DNA of 48,304 nt from CAZOVB01 sp964583095 (GCA_964583095.1 CAZOVB010000029.1:1-48304), one strand, 5' to 3'. Positions 14,849 to 23,300 are shown, numbered from the stretch's first letter. Notes: generated from the letters alone by a model not told the origin. A program made the numbers and translations.

Positions 14849-16176
14849 AGTACTTCCTCCATCGCCTTGGCCAGGGCGTCCATCTCGGCTCGGGTTCTTT
14901 TTTCCGTCACGGCCACCAGCAGGCTGTTGGGCATGTCCGTATAGAAGTCGCCCATGGCAATGCCGGCGGCGAACCCTTTGCTCAGCAGCAGCGAGGCAAC
15001 CTTCTCGGCCGGGGCGGGCAGATCGATGACGAACTCGTTGAAGAACGATGCGTCGGGGTAGCGCAGGCTCACGCCTTCCACGGCGGAGAGTTTTTCTGCG
15101 GCGTAGGCCGCCTTGGACGCGCACGTCCTGGCCAGGTCGGCAAAGCCCTGCTTGCCCAGGAGCGAGAGATAGATCAGCGCCTGCAGGGCACAGAGGCCCT
15201 GGTTGGTGCAGATGTTCGATGTGGCCTTCTCTCTGCGGATGTGCTGCTCGCGGGCCTGGAGGGTCAACACGAAGCCTTCCCTGCCTTGGGTATCGACGGT
15301 CTTGCCGGCGATGCGTCCGGGCATCCGTCGCATGCACTTCTTTGTTGCAGCGATGAACCCCAGCCACGGGCCTCCAAAGGCCAGCGGGAGCCCGAGGCAC
15401 TGGGCCTCGCCCACGGCGATATCCGCCTGCATCTGCCCCGGTGTCTTGCACAGGCCCAGGGCGGTCGGATACGTCACCATCACCAGCAGCGCCTTGGCCT
15501 GGTGGGCCATGTCGGCTACGTCGGAAAGGTCGTCCAGGCAGCCCAGGAAGCTCGGATTTGACACGACCACCGCGGCGGTCTTCTCGTCGAGGGCATCGGC
15601 GATCGCCTTGCGGTTGGCCTTGCCGCTGTCATGCTCGACGGTGACCACCTCGGCATCGAGGCTGGCGGTGTAGGTTTTGAGCATCTCGCGGTAAAACGCG
15701 TTGACGCTGGAATCGACGATGACCTTATCGCGGCGGGTGACGCGCATGGCCGTCAGAATGCCCTCGAACAGGGCGGTCCCGCCGTCGTAGAGCGAGGCGT
15801 TGGAGACCTCCAGGTCGGTCAGTCGGCACATGGCCGACTGGTATTCGTAGATCGCCTGGAGCGTGCCCTGGCTGGCCTCGGGCTGATAGGGCGTATAGGC
15901 CGTGTAGAACTCGCTTCGGCTGATCAGCGCATCGACTGCGGCGGGCTGATAGTGATCATAAACGCCCCCGCCCAGGAAACAGGGCAGGCACGTGCCGCAC
16001 GAAAGCGCGTGATCGCGCATGACCGTGGCTGTTTCCTGCTCGCTGAGCCCTTCGGGCACGTCGAACCGCTTGGCCCGCAGGGCAGGGGGAATGGTCGAAA
16101 ACAGCTCTTCGCGGCCAAGCCCGATCCGGGCCAGCATCTGCTCGCGCTGCTCATCGGTGTGAGGGATATAGGGCAT
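14845..16176 (-). CDS. gcvPA: Glycine dehydrogenase (decarboxylating) subunit 1
   Basis: This 443-residue protein is the N-terminal half of the split glycine decarboxylase. It starts MPYIPHTDEQREQML as is usual for the family and contains the conserved FLGGGVYDHY, YTPYQPEASQGTLQAIYEYQ, LYDGGTA and GRIAGKTVD. It lacks the PLP lysine, which is on GcvPB. Spacing to gcvH is six bases, and it overlaps gcvPB by four. Confidence 0.97.
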   Translation of the reverse strand: MPYIPHTDEQREQMLARIGLGREELFSTIPPALRAKRFDVPEGLSEQETATVMRDHALSCGTCLPCFLGGGVYDHYQPAAVDALISRSEFYTAYTPYQPEASQGTLQAIYEYQSAMCRLTDLEVSNASLYDGGTALFEGILTAMRVTRRDKVIVDSSVNAFYREMLKTYTASLDAEVVTVEHDSGKANRKAIADALDEKTAAVVVSNPSFLGCLDDLSDVADMAHQAKALLVMVTYPTALGLCKTPGQMQADIAVGEAQCLGLPLAFGGPWLGFIAATKKCMRRMPGRIAGKTVDTQGREGFVLTLQAREQHIRREKATSNICTNQGLCALQALIYLSLLGKQGFADLARTCASKAAYAAEKLSAVEGVSLRYPDASFFNEFVIDLPAPAEKVASLLLSKGFAAGIAMGDFYTDMPNSLLVAVTEKRTRAEMDALAKAMEEVL

Positions 16177-16182
16177 AGGGGG

Positions 16183-16575
16183 TTATTCCTGGCCGGCCAG
16201 CAGCTTCTCATAGGCTTCGCAGGTCATCAGCGAGTCGAGCTGGGCCTTGTCGCTGATCTGCATTTTGAAGATCCACCCCTGGCCCAGCGGATCGGAATTC
16301 ACCAGGCCCGGATCGTCTTCGAGGGCTTCGTTGACTTCGGTCACCTTGCCGTCCAAGGGGGCATAGACGCTTGCAGCGGCCTTGCAGGATTCGATGGCGA
16401 CGGCTTCGGCGCCCTTGCTCAGGTCTTCGTCGGCGGGGGGAAGTTCGACAAAGGTGAGGTCTCCCAACTGTCCCTGGGCAAAGTCGGTAATACCGATGGT
16501 CGCGGTGTCGCCTTCGACCTTCACCCATTCGTGCTGGTCGGTGTAGAGCATGTCCTTGGGTAGATCTGTCATCAT
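16183..16575 (-). CDS. gcvH: Glycine cleavage system H protein
   Basis: This 130-residue lipoyl carrier shuttles the aminomethyl intermediate between the P, T and L proteins. Lys65 in IESCKAAASVYAP is the lipoylation site. HEWVKVEGDTATIGITDFAQ and the C-terminal GWIFKMQISD are typical of the family. Two adjacent ATG codons (16575 and 16572) could both serve as the start. Enzymes that lipoylate it (LipB, LipA) are encoded downstream in the same operon. Confidence 0.97.
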   Translation of the reverse strand: MMTDLPKDMLYTDQHEWVKVEGDTATIGITDFAQGQLGDLTFVELPPADEDLSKGAEAVAIESCKAAASVYAPLDGKVTEVNEALEDDPGLVNSDPLGQGWIFKMQISDKAQLDSLMTCEAYEKLLAGQE

Positions 16576-16645
16576 TTTCTCCGATAGAGGTTGTATTGAT
16601 GGATTTTACGAGGCTGATCGGGCCCTGAGGCCCAAAAGACCAGGA

Positions 16646-17755
16646 TTACACGTCCAGGCTGCGGAGTTTCCTGGCCCGGCAGGTGCCCTCGGTGTACAGG
16701 GGCTTCTTGGCCAGGGTGATATCCAGCGAGGCCCGGCCTGTCTGAACGGTCATTTCCTTGCCGATTTCGGCCAGTTCGGTCGGCACGTATCCCATGCCGA
16801 TCGAGCAGCCCAGGCTCGGCGAGTAGGCACCGCTGGTGACTTCTCCGACGCATTTGCCGTCGTGGTGGATCTCGGCGTGCTGGGGCGGACGCCTGCGGGA
16901 ATCGCTGACAAACGCCACGAGCTTCTTGCCTGCGCCCCGGTCCATCTTCTCTTTCAGGGCATCGGAGCCGACGAAGTCGTGGTCGAACTTGATAAATCCG
17001 GCAAGGTCCGCCTGGGCGGGGTTGGTCTGGGCCGTGGCATCCTGTCCGTAGAGCGGATAGCACATCTCCAGGCGGAGCAGGTCGCGTGCACCCAGGCCGG
17101 CCGGCTTGACGCGGTCATCCTCGACCAGCGCCCGCCAGACCCGCGTGGCGTTCTGGAGTGGAATGAAGATCTCGTAGCCCAGTTCGCCGGTGTAGCCGGT
17201 TCGGCTGATCACGCAGCGCAGGTCGCAGATGTTTCCGGGCGTGGCGCTGAAGTAGCCCAGGCCCGCCAGGTCGATATCCACCATCTCGTCCAGTACGGCG
17301 AAGCCGGCAGGTCCCTGCAGGTCCAGCTTGGCCCAGGTCTGGGTCTGGTCGACCACACGAGTGTCGTTGGAACAGTGCCGGAGCAGCCAGCGAAGGTCGT
17401 CGATCAGCGGGCCGGCGTTGACGACCAGGAGGAACTCGTAAGGCCCCAGGCGCATCAGAATGGTATCGTCGCGAATATTGCCATCCGGGTAGAGCATCAG
17501 CCCGTACTTGCTTCGCCCGACAGGCAGGGCGCGGGCGTTCTGGGTCAGAATGCGGGAGAGATCCTCTGCGGCGTGCTCGCCGGAGACGTGGATCTGTCCC
17601 ATGTGTCCGGTATCGAACAGGCAGGCGGAGCTTCGGCACTGGGCATGTTCAGCCAGAATGCCTTCGTACTGCACGGGCAACTTCCAGCCCATGAAGTCGA
17701 CCATTTTGCCGCCGAGCTTCACGTGTTCATCAAAGAGAAACGTCGGTCTTGCCAC
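16646..17755 (-). CDS. gcvT: Aminomethyltransferase (glycine cleavage T protein)
   Basis: This 369-residue folate-dependent enzyme releases ammonia and passes the methylene group to tetrahydrofolate. Conserved parts include GGKMVDFMGWKLPVQY, FDTGHMGQI, RTGYTGELGYEIF and GLGARDLLRLEM. The start is GTG 17755, with AAGGA five bases upstream. It is the first gene of the run gcvT-gcvH-gcvPA-gcvPB-lipB-lipA; 70 bases separate it from gcvH, the largest gap in the operon. The L protein (dihydrolipoamide dehydrogenase) is not in the window. Confidence 0.97.
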   Translation of the reverse strand: MARPTFLFDEHVKLGGKMVDFMGWKLPVQYEGILAEHAQCRSSACLFDTGHMGQIHVSGEHAAEDLSRILTQNARALPVGRSKYGLMLYPDGNIRDDTILMRLGPYEFLLVVNAGPLIDDLRWLLRHCSNDTRVVDQTQTWAKLDLQGPAGFAVLDEMVDIDLAGLGYFSATPGNICDLRCVISRTGYTGELGYEIFIPLQNATRVWRALVEDDRVKPAGLGARDLLRLEMCYPLYGQDATAQTNPAQADLAGFIKFDHDFVGSDALKEKMDRGAGKKLVAFVSDSRRRPPQHAEIHHDGKCVGEVTSGAYSPSLGCSIGMGYVPTELAEIGKEMTVQTGRASLDITLAKKPLYTEGTCRARKLRSLDV

Positions 17756-17862
17756 GTTGGTCCTTCTCGTTTGAGCAAAGCCCGTTTGCGTTCAAGGCGG
17801 CCGGCGGGGGCTCGAGCCGCAAATCCGCCCTTGGCAGCGCAGGTATCCCGCTGCGGATAGAT

Positions 17863-17891
17863 ACTATGCCCGACGGGCGCGGAGATTTCAA
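17863..17891 (-). promoter_or_regulatory. Candidate promoter of the gcv-lip operon
   Basis: On the minus strand, TTGAAA (17891-17886), a 17-base spacer and CATAGT (17868-17863) match sigma70-type boxes at 5/6 and 4/6 positions. The predicted transcript would have a leader of about 100 bases before gcvT. Confidence 0.4.
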
Positions 17892-17974
17892 CGACTTGTT
17901 TTGCAGACGCTTGCACCAGGGCCCGATCCCAGGGCCCCGGGGGGATCGCCTTCGGGCATCGCCGGAAGGGAGAA

Positions 17975-17991
17975 TGCCTGAAATTCAGGCA
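17975..17991. promoter_or_regulatory. 17-base palindrome, candidate operator
   Basis: TGCCTGAAATTCAGGCA has perfect 8-base arms around a single central base. It lies about 85 bases upstream of the gcvT -35 box and 11 bases upstream of the pheA -35 box. It could bind a dimeric regulator of either unit or form a small hairpin. No regulator gene is adjacent. Confidence 0.4.
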
Positions 17992-18001
17992 GCAAAAGCC
18001 C

Positions 18002-18030
18002 TTGACGTCGGGGAGCCCTGCGGATACAAA
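18002..18030 (+). promoter_or_regulatory. Candidate promoter of pheA
   Basis: TTGACG (18002-18007), a 17-base spacer and TACAAA (18025-18030) match sigma70-type boxes at 5/6 and 4/6. Transcription would begin near 18037, about 50 bases before the pheA ATG. Confidence 0.45.
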
Positions 18031-18085
18031 AAACGATCTGTCTTTGCCCAAGGGCCCCGGGCCCAGAACTGCCGACGAAACCTGT

Positions 18086-19171
18086 ATGAGCCAGCAGATG
18101 CCGGAACTACCTGAATTGCGCACGCGGATCGACGATCTGGACAAGAAGATCGTCGAACTGCTCAATCAGCGCGCCAAGGTGGTCGTCGATGTCGGCAAGG
18201 CCAAGCAGACCAACGGTGCTCCCATCTACGCACCGGACCGGGAACACGCGGTACTCAACCGGATTTCCGACCTGAACACCGGCCCGCTGCCCCAGCGCAC
18301 CCTCCAGGCGATTTACCGCGAGTTGATGAGCGGCTCTTTCGCCCTGGAAAAGCCCCTTCGGATCGCTTATCTCGGCCCGGAGGGGAGTTTCAGTCACATG
18401 GCCTCGATCCGGAAATTCGGCGCCTCGGTCGAGCATATTCCCCTGGCCGACATCCGGGCGGTCTTTGAAGAGGTCGCCCGAGGCCACTGCGATCTGGGCC
18501 TGGTCCCGATCGAAAACTCCGTCGGCGGGGGCGTGATCGACACGATGGACTGCTTCATCGACAACACCGTTACCATCTGCGCCGAGGTCCTGGTCGAGAT
18601 CCACCATAACCTTCTGGCCAACACTCCGCCGGACCAGATCAAACTGGTTGCCTCGCGCCCGGAGGTCTTCGCCCAGTGCCGCAACTGGATCTCCACAAGT
18701 TTCCAGTCGGTCGAACTGGTGCCCGTCGCCTCCAGCAGCCGGGCGGCTGAAATGGCCGCCAGCGAACAGGGAATGGGGGCCATCGGTTCCTCCCTGGCCG
18801 CCGAACTCTACGGGCTCAAGGTGATCTTCGCCAATATCGAAGACAACCCCAACAACATGACCCGGTTCTATGTCATCAGCCGTGAAGCGGCCAAGCGGAC
18901 CGGCAAGGACAAGACCACGGTGCTGTTCACCACGGCCCACCAGGCCGGTGCCCTGGTCGACGTGCTCAACGTCCTGGCCCGCTACGGGGTGAACCTGACC
19001 AACATCGATACACGCCCCTCCAAGAGACGAAACTGGGAGTACTACTTCTTCGTCGACGCCGAGGGGCACAGTGAAGACCTGAACTTTGCCGATGCCATCG
19101 AAGAGGCTAAGTCCCACTGTGGAGAGATCCACATCCTGGGCAGCTATCCTCGAGCGGTGGACCCGGTATAA
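18086..19171 (+). CDS. pheA: Bifunctional chorismate mutase / prephenate dehydratase
   Basis: This 361-residue enzyme converts chorismate to prephenate and then to phenylpyruvate for phenylalanine synthesis. An AroQ-type mutase occupies about residues 1-90 (LRTRIDDLDKKIVELLNQRA). The dehydratase occupies about 93-275, with IAYLGPEGSFSHMA, PIENSVGGGVIDTMD and MTRFYVISR. A C-terminal ACT domain (VNLTNIDTRPSKRRNWEYYF) should give feedback control; the usual ESRP motif reads DTRP. ATG 18086 has little Shine-Dalgarno sequence. tpiA follows after 46 bases. Confidence 0.95.
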   Translation: MSQQMPELPELRTRIDDLDKKIVELLNQRAKVVVDVGKAKQTNGAPIYAPDREHAVLNRISDLNTGPLPQRTLQAIYRELMSGSFALEKPLRIAYLGPEGSFSHMASIRKFGASVEHIPLADIRAVFEEVARGHCDLGLVPIENSVGGGVIDTMDCFIDNTVTICAEVLVEIHHNLLANTPPDQIKLVASRPEVFAQCRNWISTSFQSVELVPVASSSRAAEMAASEQGMGAIGSSLAAELYGLKVIFANIEDNPNNMTRFYVISREAAKRTGKDKTTVLFTTAHQAGALVDVLNVLARYGVNLTNIDTRPSKRRNWEYYFFVDAEGHSEDLNFADAIEEAKSHCGEIHILGSYPRAVDPV

Positions 19172-19217
19172 CACAGACGCCAATCGCAACGGACTTAAGA
19201 GACAAGAAGGACCAAAC

Positions 19218-19976
19218 ATGGCTCGCAAGCTTTTCATCGCCGGAAACTGGAAAATGAACCTCAGCAAGGACGAGGCCGTCTCCCTGGCTTCGCAGATGGC
19301 CCAGAAGATCGGCGGCGTCGATGCCGTCGACCTGGCCCTGTGCCCGACCTATGTCCACCTCGACGCGGTTTCCACCGCCCTGAAGGGCTCGAGCATCGCC
19401 GTGGGCGGACAGGACATGTTCTTCGAAGACAACGGCGCCTTCACCGGGGAAATCTCCGGGCCGATGCTCCGTGACGTCGGGTGCACCTACGTGATCCTAG
19501 GCCACAGCGAGCGCCGCCACGTGATCGGAGAGAGCGACGAGTGGATCAACCGCAAGGTCCTCAAGGGCATCAGCGACGGGCTGAAGGTGATCCTCTGTGT
19601 CGGCGAACTCCTGGAAGAACGCAAGGCCGATCAGACCTTCGAGGTCGTCGACCGCCAGGTCAAGGTCGGGCTCGAAGGCGTCAGCGCCACCCAGGCCGTT
19701 GACGTAACCATCGCCTACGAGCCGGTCTGGGCGATCGGCACGGGCGAAACAGCCACGCCGGACCAGGCCCAGGAAGTCCACCAGCACATCCGCAAGCAGT
19801 TGGAAGAAATGTACGATACGTCCGTGGCCTCGAGCATGCGGATTCAGTACGGCGGGTCGGTAAAGCCCGGCAACGCCAAGGATCTGCTTGGCCAGGAAGA
19901 CATCGACGGCGCCCTGGTGGGCGGTGCGAGCCTCAAGGTCGAGGACTTCGCCGGCATCGTCGAAGCCGGAAAGTAA
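19218..19976 (+). CDS. tpiA: Triose-phosphate isomerase
   Basis: This 252-residue TIM-barrel enzyme interconverts dihydroxyacetone phosphate and glyceraldehyde 3-phosphate. The active-site Lys12 (GNWKMN), the His in ILGHSERR, the Glu in AYEPVWAIGTG and the phosphate-binding YGGSVKPGN and GALVGGASL are all present. The length is normal. The start is ATG 19218 with AAGGA upstream. It lies between pheA and secG in the same direction; a tpiA-secG pair is common in bacteria. Confidence 0.98.
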   Translation: MARKLFIAGNWKMNLSKDEAVSLASQMAQKIGGVDAVDLALCPTYVHLDAVSTALKGSSIAVGGQDMFFEDNGAFTGEISGPMLRDVGCTYVILGHSERRHVIGESDEWINRKVLKGISDGLKVILCVGELLEERKADQTFEVVDRQVKVGLEGVSATQAVDVTIAYEPVWAIGTGETATPDQAQEVHQHIRKQLEEMYDTSVASSMRIQYGGSVKPGNAKDLLGQEDIDGALVGGASLKVEDFAGIVEAGK

Positions 19977-20052
19977 CACACGCCGCCACCGAAGCGGGCA
20001 AAGATGACACCGGTCCCCGGGATCGGGAAGCATTTACGACAGAGAGCGACAT

Positions 20053-20955
20053 ATGGCTACCGTATTGGGAATTTTCTTCATTATCGTCTGCGTGCTGCTC
20101 GTCCTGCTCGTCCTGATTCAGAAGGGACGCGGCGGCGGGCTCGGAGCCGCCCTGGGCGGTTTCGGCTCCAGTGCCTTTGGCACCAAGACCGGCGACATGG
20201 CGACCGTGGTGACGATTGTTCTGGCCGCGATCTACCTGCTCATCGGCGTGCTGGCAACCTACGCCTTCAGCCCGGATGTGGAGCGGTTGCCCCCGCCGAA
20301 TCTGCAGAGCCCAAGCTTGACGGACGAGGATCTTGCCAAGGACACCATTGAAGTTGCGCAGGATACCAAGATTTTCGGCCTCTCGCAGATTCGCGGCGTT
20401 ACCGTCCGCTACGCCTGGGATCAGCAGGACGTGGAGGATTTTGATCCGCCGGTTCCCCCCGAGGGTCTGCTGGTCAAGTTCGAGCCCAAACAGCGACGAC
20501 GCGTCATGAGCCTCCGGGCCTTCAGGGAGGGTTTCCCCTCCAGCGAGGTTAAGACCGTTACCTTCGTCCGCGAGCTCGAGCCGGCCCCCAGGCCGGAGAT
20601 TCAGCCGGTGTCCAAGCCGATCTCCGATCCGGTGGAAGTGACCATCGTCCCCGGCTCAGACGAAGTCGCCACGCACTACACGCTGGACGGCTCCCAGCCG
20701 AGCCAGGAATCGCCTCTGTACGAAGGGCCCTTTACTGTACAGCCGGGCACCACCGTCAAGGCGGTCAACTTCCTCGAAGATCACAAGCCCAGTGTCACCG
20801 TCACGGAAACCTATTCCATTGCCGGGGCCTCCGAGGAAGACGGGAACGACGAAGACTCGGCCGAGGCCGACCCAGACGCGGATTCCGGCAGCGACGCTGC
20901 CCCGGATGCCGGTGCGGACAGCGGCGATGCCGAACCGGGTGAAGCAGACGAATAA
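20053..20955 (+). CDS. secG: SecG translocase subunit with a large extra C-terminal region
   Basis: The first 75 residues are a normal SecG: membrane segments at about 4-22 and 51-72 joined by QKGRGGGLGAALGGFGSSAFG. SecG is usually 70-130 residues, but this frame continues without interruption to 300. After a linker come residues 190-256, with HYTLDGSQPSQESPLYEGPF and TTVKAVNFLEDHKPS. These resemble the C-terminal beta-sandwich often annotated as CHB_HEX_C_1 in chitobiases and surface proteins. The last 40 residues are highly acidic. Both SecG ends normally face the periplasm, so the extra domain should sit at the outlet of the Sec channel. Its function is unknown. Confidence 0.9.
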   Translation: MATVLGIFFIIVCVLLVLLVLIQKGRGGGLGAALGGFGSSAFGTKTGDMATVVTIVLAAIYLLIGVLATYAFSPDVERLPPPNLQSPSLTDEDLAKDTIEVAQDTKIFGLSQIRGVTVRYAWDQQDVEDFDPPVPPEGLLVKFEPKQRRRVMSLRAFREGFPSSEVKTVTFVRELEPAPRPEIQPVSKPISDPVEVTIVPGSDEVATHYTLDGSQPSQESPLYEGPFTVQPGTTVKAVNFLEDHKPSVTVTETYSIAGASEEDGNDEDSAEADPDADSGSDAAPDAGADSGDAEPGEADE

Positions 20956-20982
20956 TCGGGCTGCTTAGCCCAGGAGCAGGTG

Positions 20983-21864
20983 ATGCTGCATTCGATGACA
21001 GGCTTCGGCTCGGCCGCCCGACAGTGCGGGGCCGTTGGGTACGCCGTAGAGATACGTTCGGTCAACAACCGATACCTGAAGCTCAATATCAAGCTGCCCG
21101 AAGCCTGCCAGGCCGCCGAGGCACAGATCGACAAGCTCATGCGCACCCGGCTGGGCCGCGGGACGGTTACCGTCAGCATCCGCATGAAGGTCGCAGAAGA
21201 GGCCGCGGTATACCACGTCAACCAGGCGGCCCTGGAAAGCTATCTCCACCAGTTACGCGAGCTTCAGGCCGAGGCCGACCCCAGCACGCGGATCGACCTG
21301 GCCGGCCTGCTCCAATTGCCCGGCGTCTGCGAACCTCCCGAGCTTGAACAAGTGGTGGCCCAGAGCCTGCCCGAGCTTCTCAAACTGGTCGACGAGGCGT
21401 TGGACGCGATGATCCAGATGCGCCGGCAGGAAGGCGCTTCTCTGAAGGATCACCTCATCGAGCAGTGCGACCAGATCCGCCAGAGACTCCAGGAGGTCAT
21501 CTCCCGCGCACCGCAGGTGGTCCAGGAGTATCATCAGCGTCTCACAGACCGGGTGAAGGAACTGGTCGATCAGGGACGGGTGAACATCGACGAGGAGAGC
21601 CTGGCCCGCGAGGTGGCCATCTACGCCGAACGCAGCGACATTGCCGAAGAGGTCTCGCGACTCTCCACGCACCTGCAGCAGTTCCGCGAAAGCTGCGAAG
21701 CCGACGGGGCCGTGGGAAGGAAGCTGGATTTTATCTCCCAGGAGATGCTTCGCGAGGCAAACACCATCGCCTCCAAGAGCAACGATGCCGAAATTGCCCG
21801 GGCGGTGGTGGAGATCAAGACCGCGGTCGACCGGATCAAGGAACAGGTTCAAAACGCCGAGTGA
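20983..21864 (+). CDS. yicC: YicC family endoribonuclease
   Basis: This 293-residue protein begins MLHSMTGFGSAARQ and has the RSVNNRYLKLNIKLPE block and the C-terminal GRKLDFISQEMLREANTIASKSNDAEI that define the YicC/YloC family. Characterised members are RNases acting in RNA turnover. ATG 20983 follows AGGAGCAGG; a GTG three bases earlier is an alternative. Its TGA overlaps the gmk GTG as GTGA. A yicC-gmk-rpoZ order is widely conserved. Confidence 0.95.
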   Translation: MLHSMTGFGSAARQCGAVGYAVEIRSVNNRYLKLNIKLPEACQAAEAQIDKLMRTRLGRGTVTVSIRMKVAEEAAVYHVNQAALESYLHQLRELQAEADPSTRIDLAGLLQLPGVCEPPELEQVVAQSLPELLKLVDEALDAMIQMRRQEGASLKDHLIEQCDQIRQRLQEVISRAPQVVQEYHQRLTDRVKELVDQGRVNIDEESLAREVAIYAERSDIAEEVSRLSTHLQQFRESCEADGAVGRKLDFISQEMLREANTIASKSNDAEIARAVVEIKTAVDRIKEQVQNAE

Positions 21865-22445
21865 ACGACCCCGCCGAGAAAAATCCGTCCTCGGGCAAGG
21901 TTGTCGTGGTCACCGGCCCCAGCGGGGTGGGCAAGAGCACGCTTCTCTCCCGCCTCCGCGAGGAGATGGACGTGGTCTTCAGCGTCTCGGCCACAACCCG
22001 CGGCCCGCGCCCCGGCGAGACAGACGGGCAGAGCTATTACTTTCTGAGCCGCGAGGAATTCCAGAAGCTTATCGACGAGAATGAAATGCTCGAATGGGCT
22101 GAGGTTTATGATAACCTGTACGGGACGCCCGCCGGGGCGGTGCGGGAAGCTGTCCAGGCCGGCAGGACCGTTATAATGGACATCGACCTCCAGGGCGCCC
22201 TCCAGGTCAGCCTGAAGATGCCCAAGGCGACGTTCGTAATGATCCTTCCCCCCGACGAAGAGGAATTGAAACGCCGACTGACCGGACGCGGGACCGAAAG
22301 CCCCGGGCAGCTTGCCCAGAGAATCGGCAAAGCACAGGAAGAGATTCAACAAGGCCGCCGCAGCGGGATCTTCGACCACTACGTGGTAAATGATCAGCTC
22401 GACAGGGCGGTGGAAGAACTGAAAAGCATTCTGCACCAGGAGTAG
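21861..22445 (+). CDS. gmk: Guanylate kinase
   Basis: This 194-residue enzyme phosphorylates GMP to GDP. The P-loop GPSGVGKSTL, the GMP-binding SVSATTRGPRPGE and GQSYYFLS, and DIDLQGALQV are family signatures. The start is GTG 21861, overlapping the yicC stop by four bases; the frame is open further upstream, but that part is the shadow of yicC. rpoZ follows after seven bases. Confidence 0.97.
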   Translation: MNDPAEKNPSSGKVVVVTGPSGVGKSTLLSRLREEMDVVFSVSATTRGPRPGETDGQSYYFLSREEFQKLIDENEMLEWAEVYDNLYGTPAGAVREAVQAGRTVIMDIDLQGALQVSLKMPKATFVMILPPDEEELKRRLTGRGTESPGQLAQRIGKAQEEIQQGRRSGIFDHYVVNDQLDRAVEELKSILHQE

Positions 22446-22452
22446 CCAGAAC

Positions 22453-22680
22453 ATGATCGAAGCATTGCGAAGCGAAGAAATCATCGACAAGGTCGGCGGG
22501 CGGTTCAAACTCACCGCCCTGATCCAGAAGCGGCTGGTCGAACTGATCAGCGGCGCCCGTCCGATGGTTGAACGCCAGAAGGGCATGACGGATATGGAAG
22601 TGGTCATCCAGGAGATCCTGGAAGACAAGATCGCTATCGACTACGAAGAATCCGACGTGCCCCACCCCGACGAACTCTAG
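22453..22680 (+). CDS. rpoZ: RNA polymerase omega subunit
   Basis: This 75-residue protein has the omega pattern, with GGRFKLTALIQKRLVELISGARP near the N terminus and an acidic tail. It stabilises the beta-prime subunit of RNA polymerase. Its position directly after gmk is the usual one. The N-terminal sequence is divergent, so the assignment leans partly on context. Confidence 0.85.
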   Translation: MIEALRSEEIIDKVGGRFKLTALIQKRLVELISGARPMVERQKGMTDMEVVIQEILEDKIAIDYEESDVPHPDEL

Positions 22681-22703
22681 CCTGCCCGCCCCAGGAGGGC
22701 CGA

Positions 22704-23300
22704 TTGGCCCAGACGGACAAACAACCCTTGGCCGGCTACGAAGTCCTGCTGTGCCTCACCGGCGGGATCGCCTGCTACAAGAGCGCGGACCTGGCAGGCA
22801 AGCTTATCCAGCAGGAATGCCGGGTCACCGCAGCAATGACCGACGCGGCCCGGGAGTTCATCGCGCCTCTGACGTTCCAGGCCCTCACCGGCCGGAGGGT
22901 CTACACCAGCCTCTGGCAAAGCAGCGAGGATTACTCCTCCCAGCACATCAGCCTTACCGAACGGGCGGATCTGATGGTCATCGCGCCGGCCACGGCCAAC
23001 ACGCTTGCCAAGATCGCCTGCGGACTGGCAGATGATCTGGTCTCGACGATGGCCCTTTCTGCCTGCGGCGCCTGCAAGATGCTCCTGTGCCCGGCCATGA
23101 ACACCCGCATGTACCAGGCCCCGGCAACCCAGGCGAACCTGAAGACCCTCAAAGCCTGGGGGATGGAGATCCTGGGCCCGGCCAGCGGTCGCCTGGCCTG
23201 CAACACGGTCGGGCCCGGCAGAATGGTCGAACCCGGGGAGATACTCTCCGCCTGCCGGGAAATGCTCCAAAGCAGCCCGGCCAAATCTTCTCAGTCCTGA
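22704..23300 (+). CDS. coaC: Phosphopantothenoylcysteine decarboxylase (stand-alone CoaC domain)
   Basis: This 198-residue flavoprotein decarboxylates 4'-phosphopantothenoylcysteine in coenzyme A synthesis. It shows LTGGIACYKSADLAGKL, the catalytic His in SSQHISL, the substrate motif CPAMNTRMY and the active-site Cys in GRLACNTVGPGRM. In most bacteria CoaC is fused to CoaB; here the protein ends after the CoaC half, and no CoaB domain follows because the next gene is convergent. The start is TTG 22704, six bases after AGGAGG. It ends eight bases from the convergent SDR gene. Confidence 0.9.
   Translation: MAQTDKQPLAGYEVLLCLTGGIACYKSADLAGKLIQQECRVTAAMTDAAREFIAPLTFQALTGRRVYTSLWQSSEDYSSQHISLTERADLMVIAPATANTLAKIACGLADDLVSTMALSACGACKMLLCPAMNTRMYQAPATQANLKTLKAWGMEILGPASGRLACNTVGPGRMVEPGEILSACREMLQSSPAKSSQS

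Larger units (their letters stand above)
17756..18085. other. Divergent control region between gcvT and pheA
   Basis: This 330-base GC-rich region separates the glycine cleavage operon (minus) from pheA (plus). It holds a promoter candidate in each direction and a 17-base palindrome between them. I looked for the conserved core of glycine riboswitches on the minus strand and did not find it. No protein-like frame is convincing. Confidence 0.6.

Noticed and set aside
14849..15451. N-terminal extension of GcvPB
   Set aside because: It is another frame of gcvPA; the GTG at 14848 gives the normal GcvPB length and a GTGA overlap.
17756..17860. Glycine riboswitch upstream of gcvT
   Set aside because: The conserved core segments could not be found on the minus strand; only a promoter candidate and general GC-rich pairing are present.
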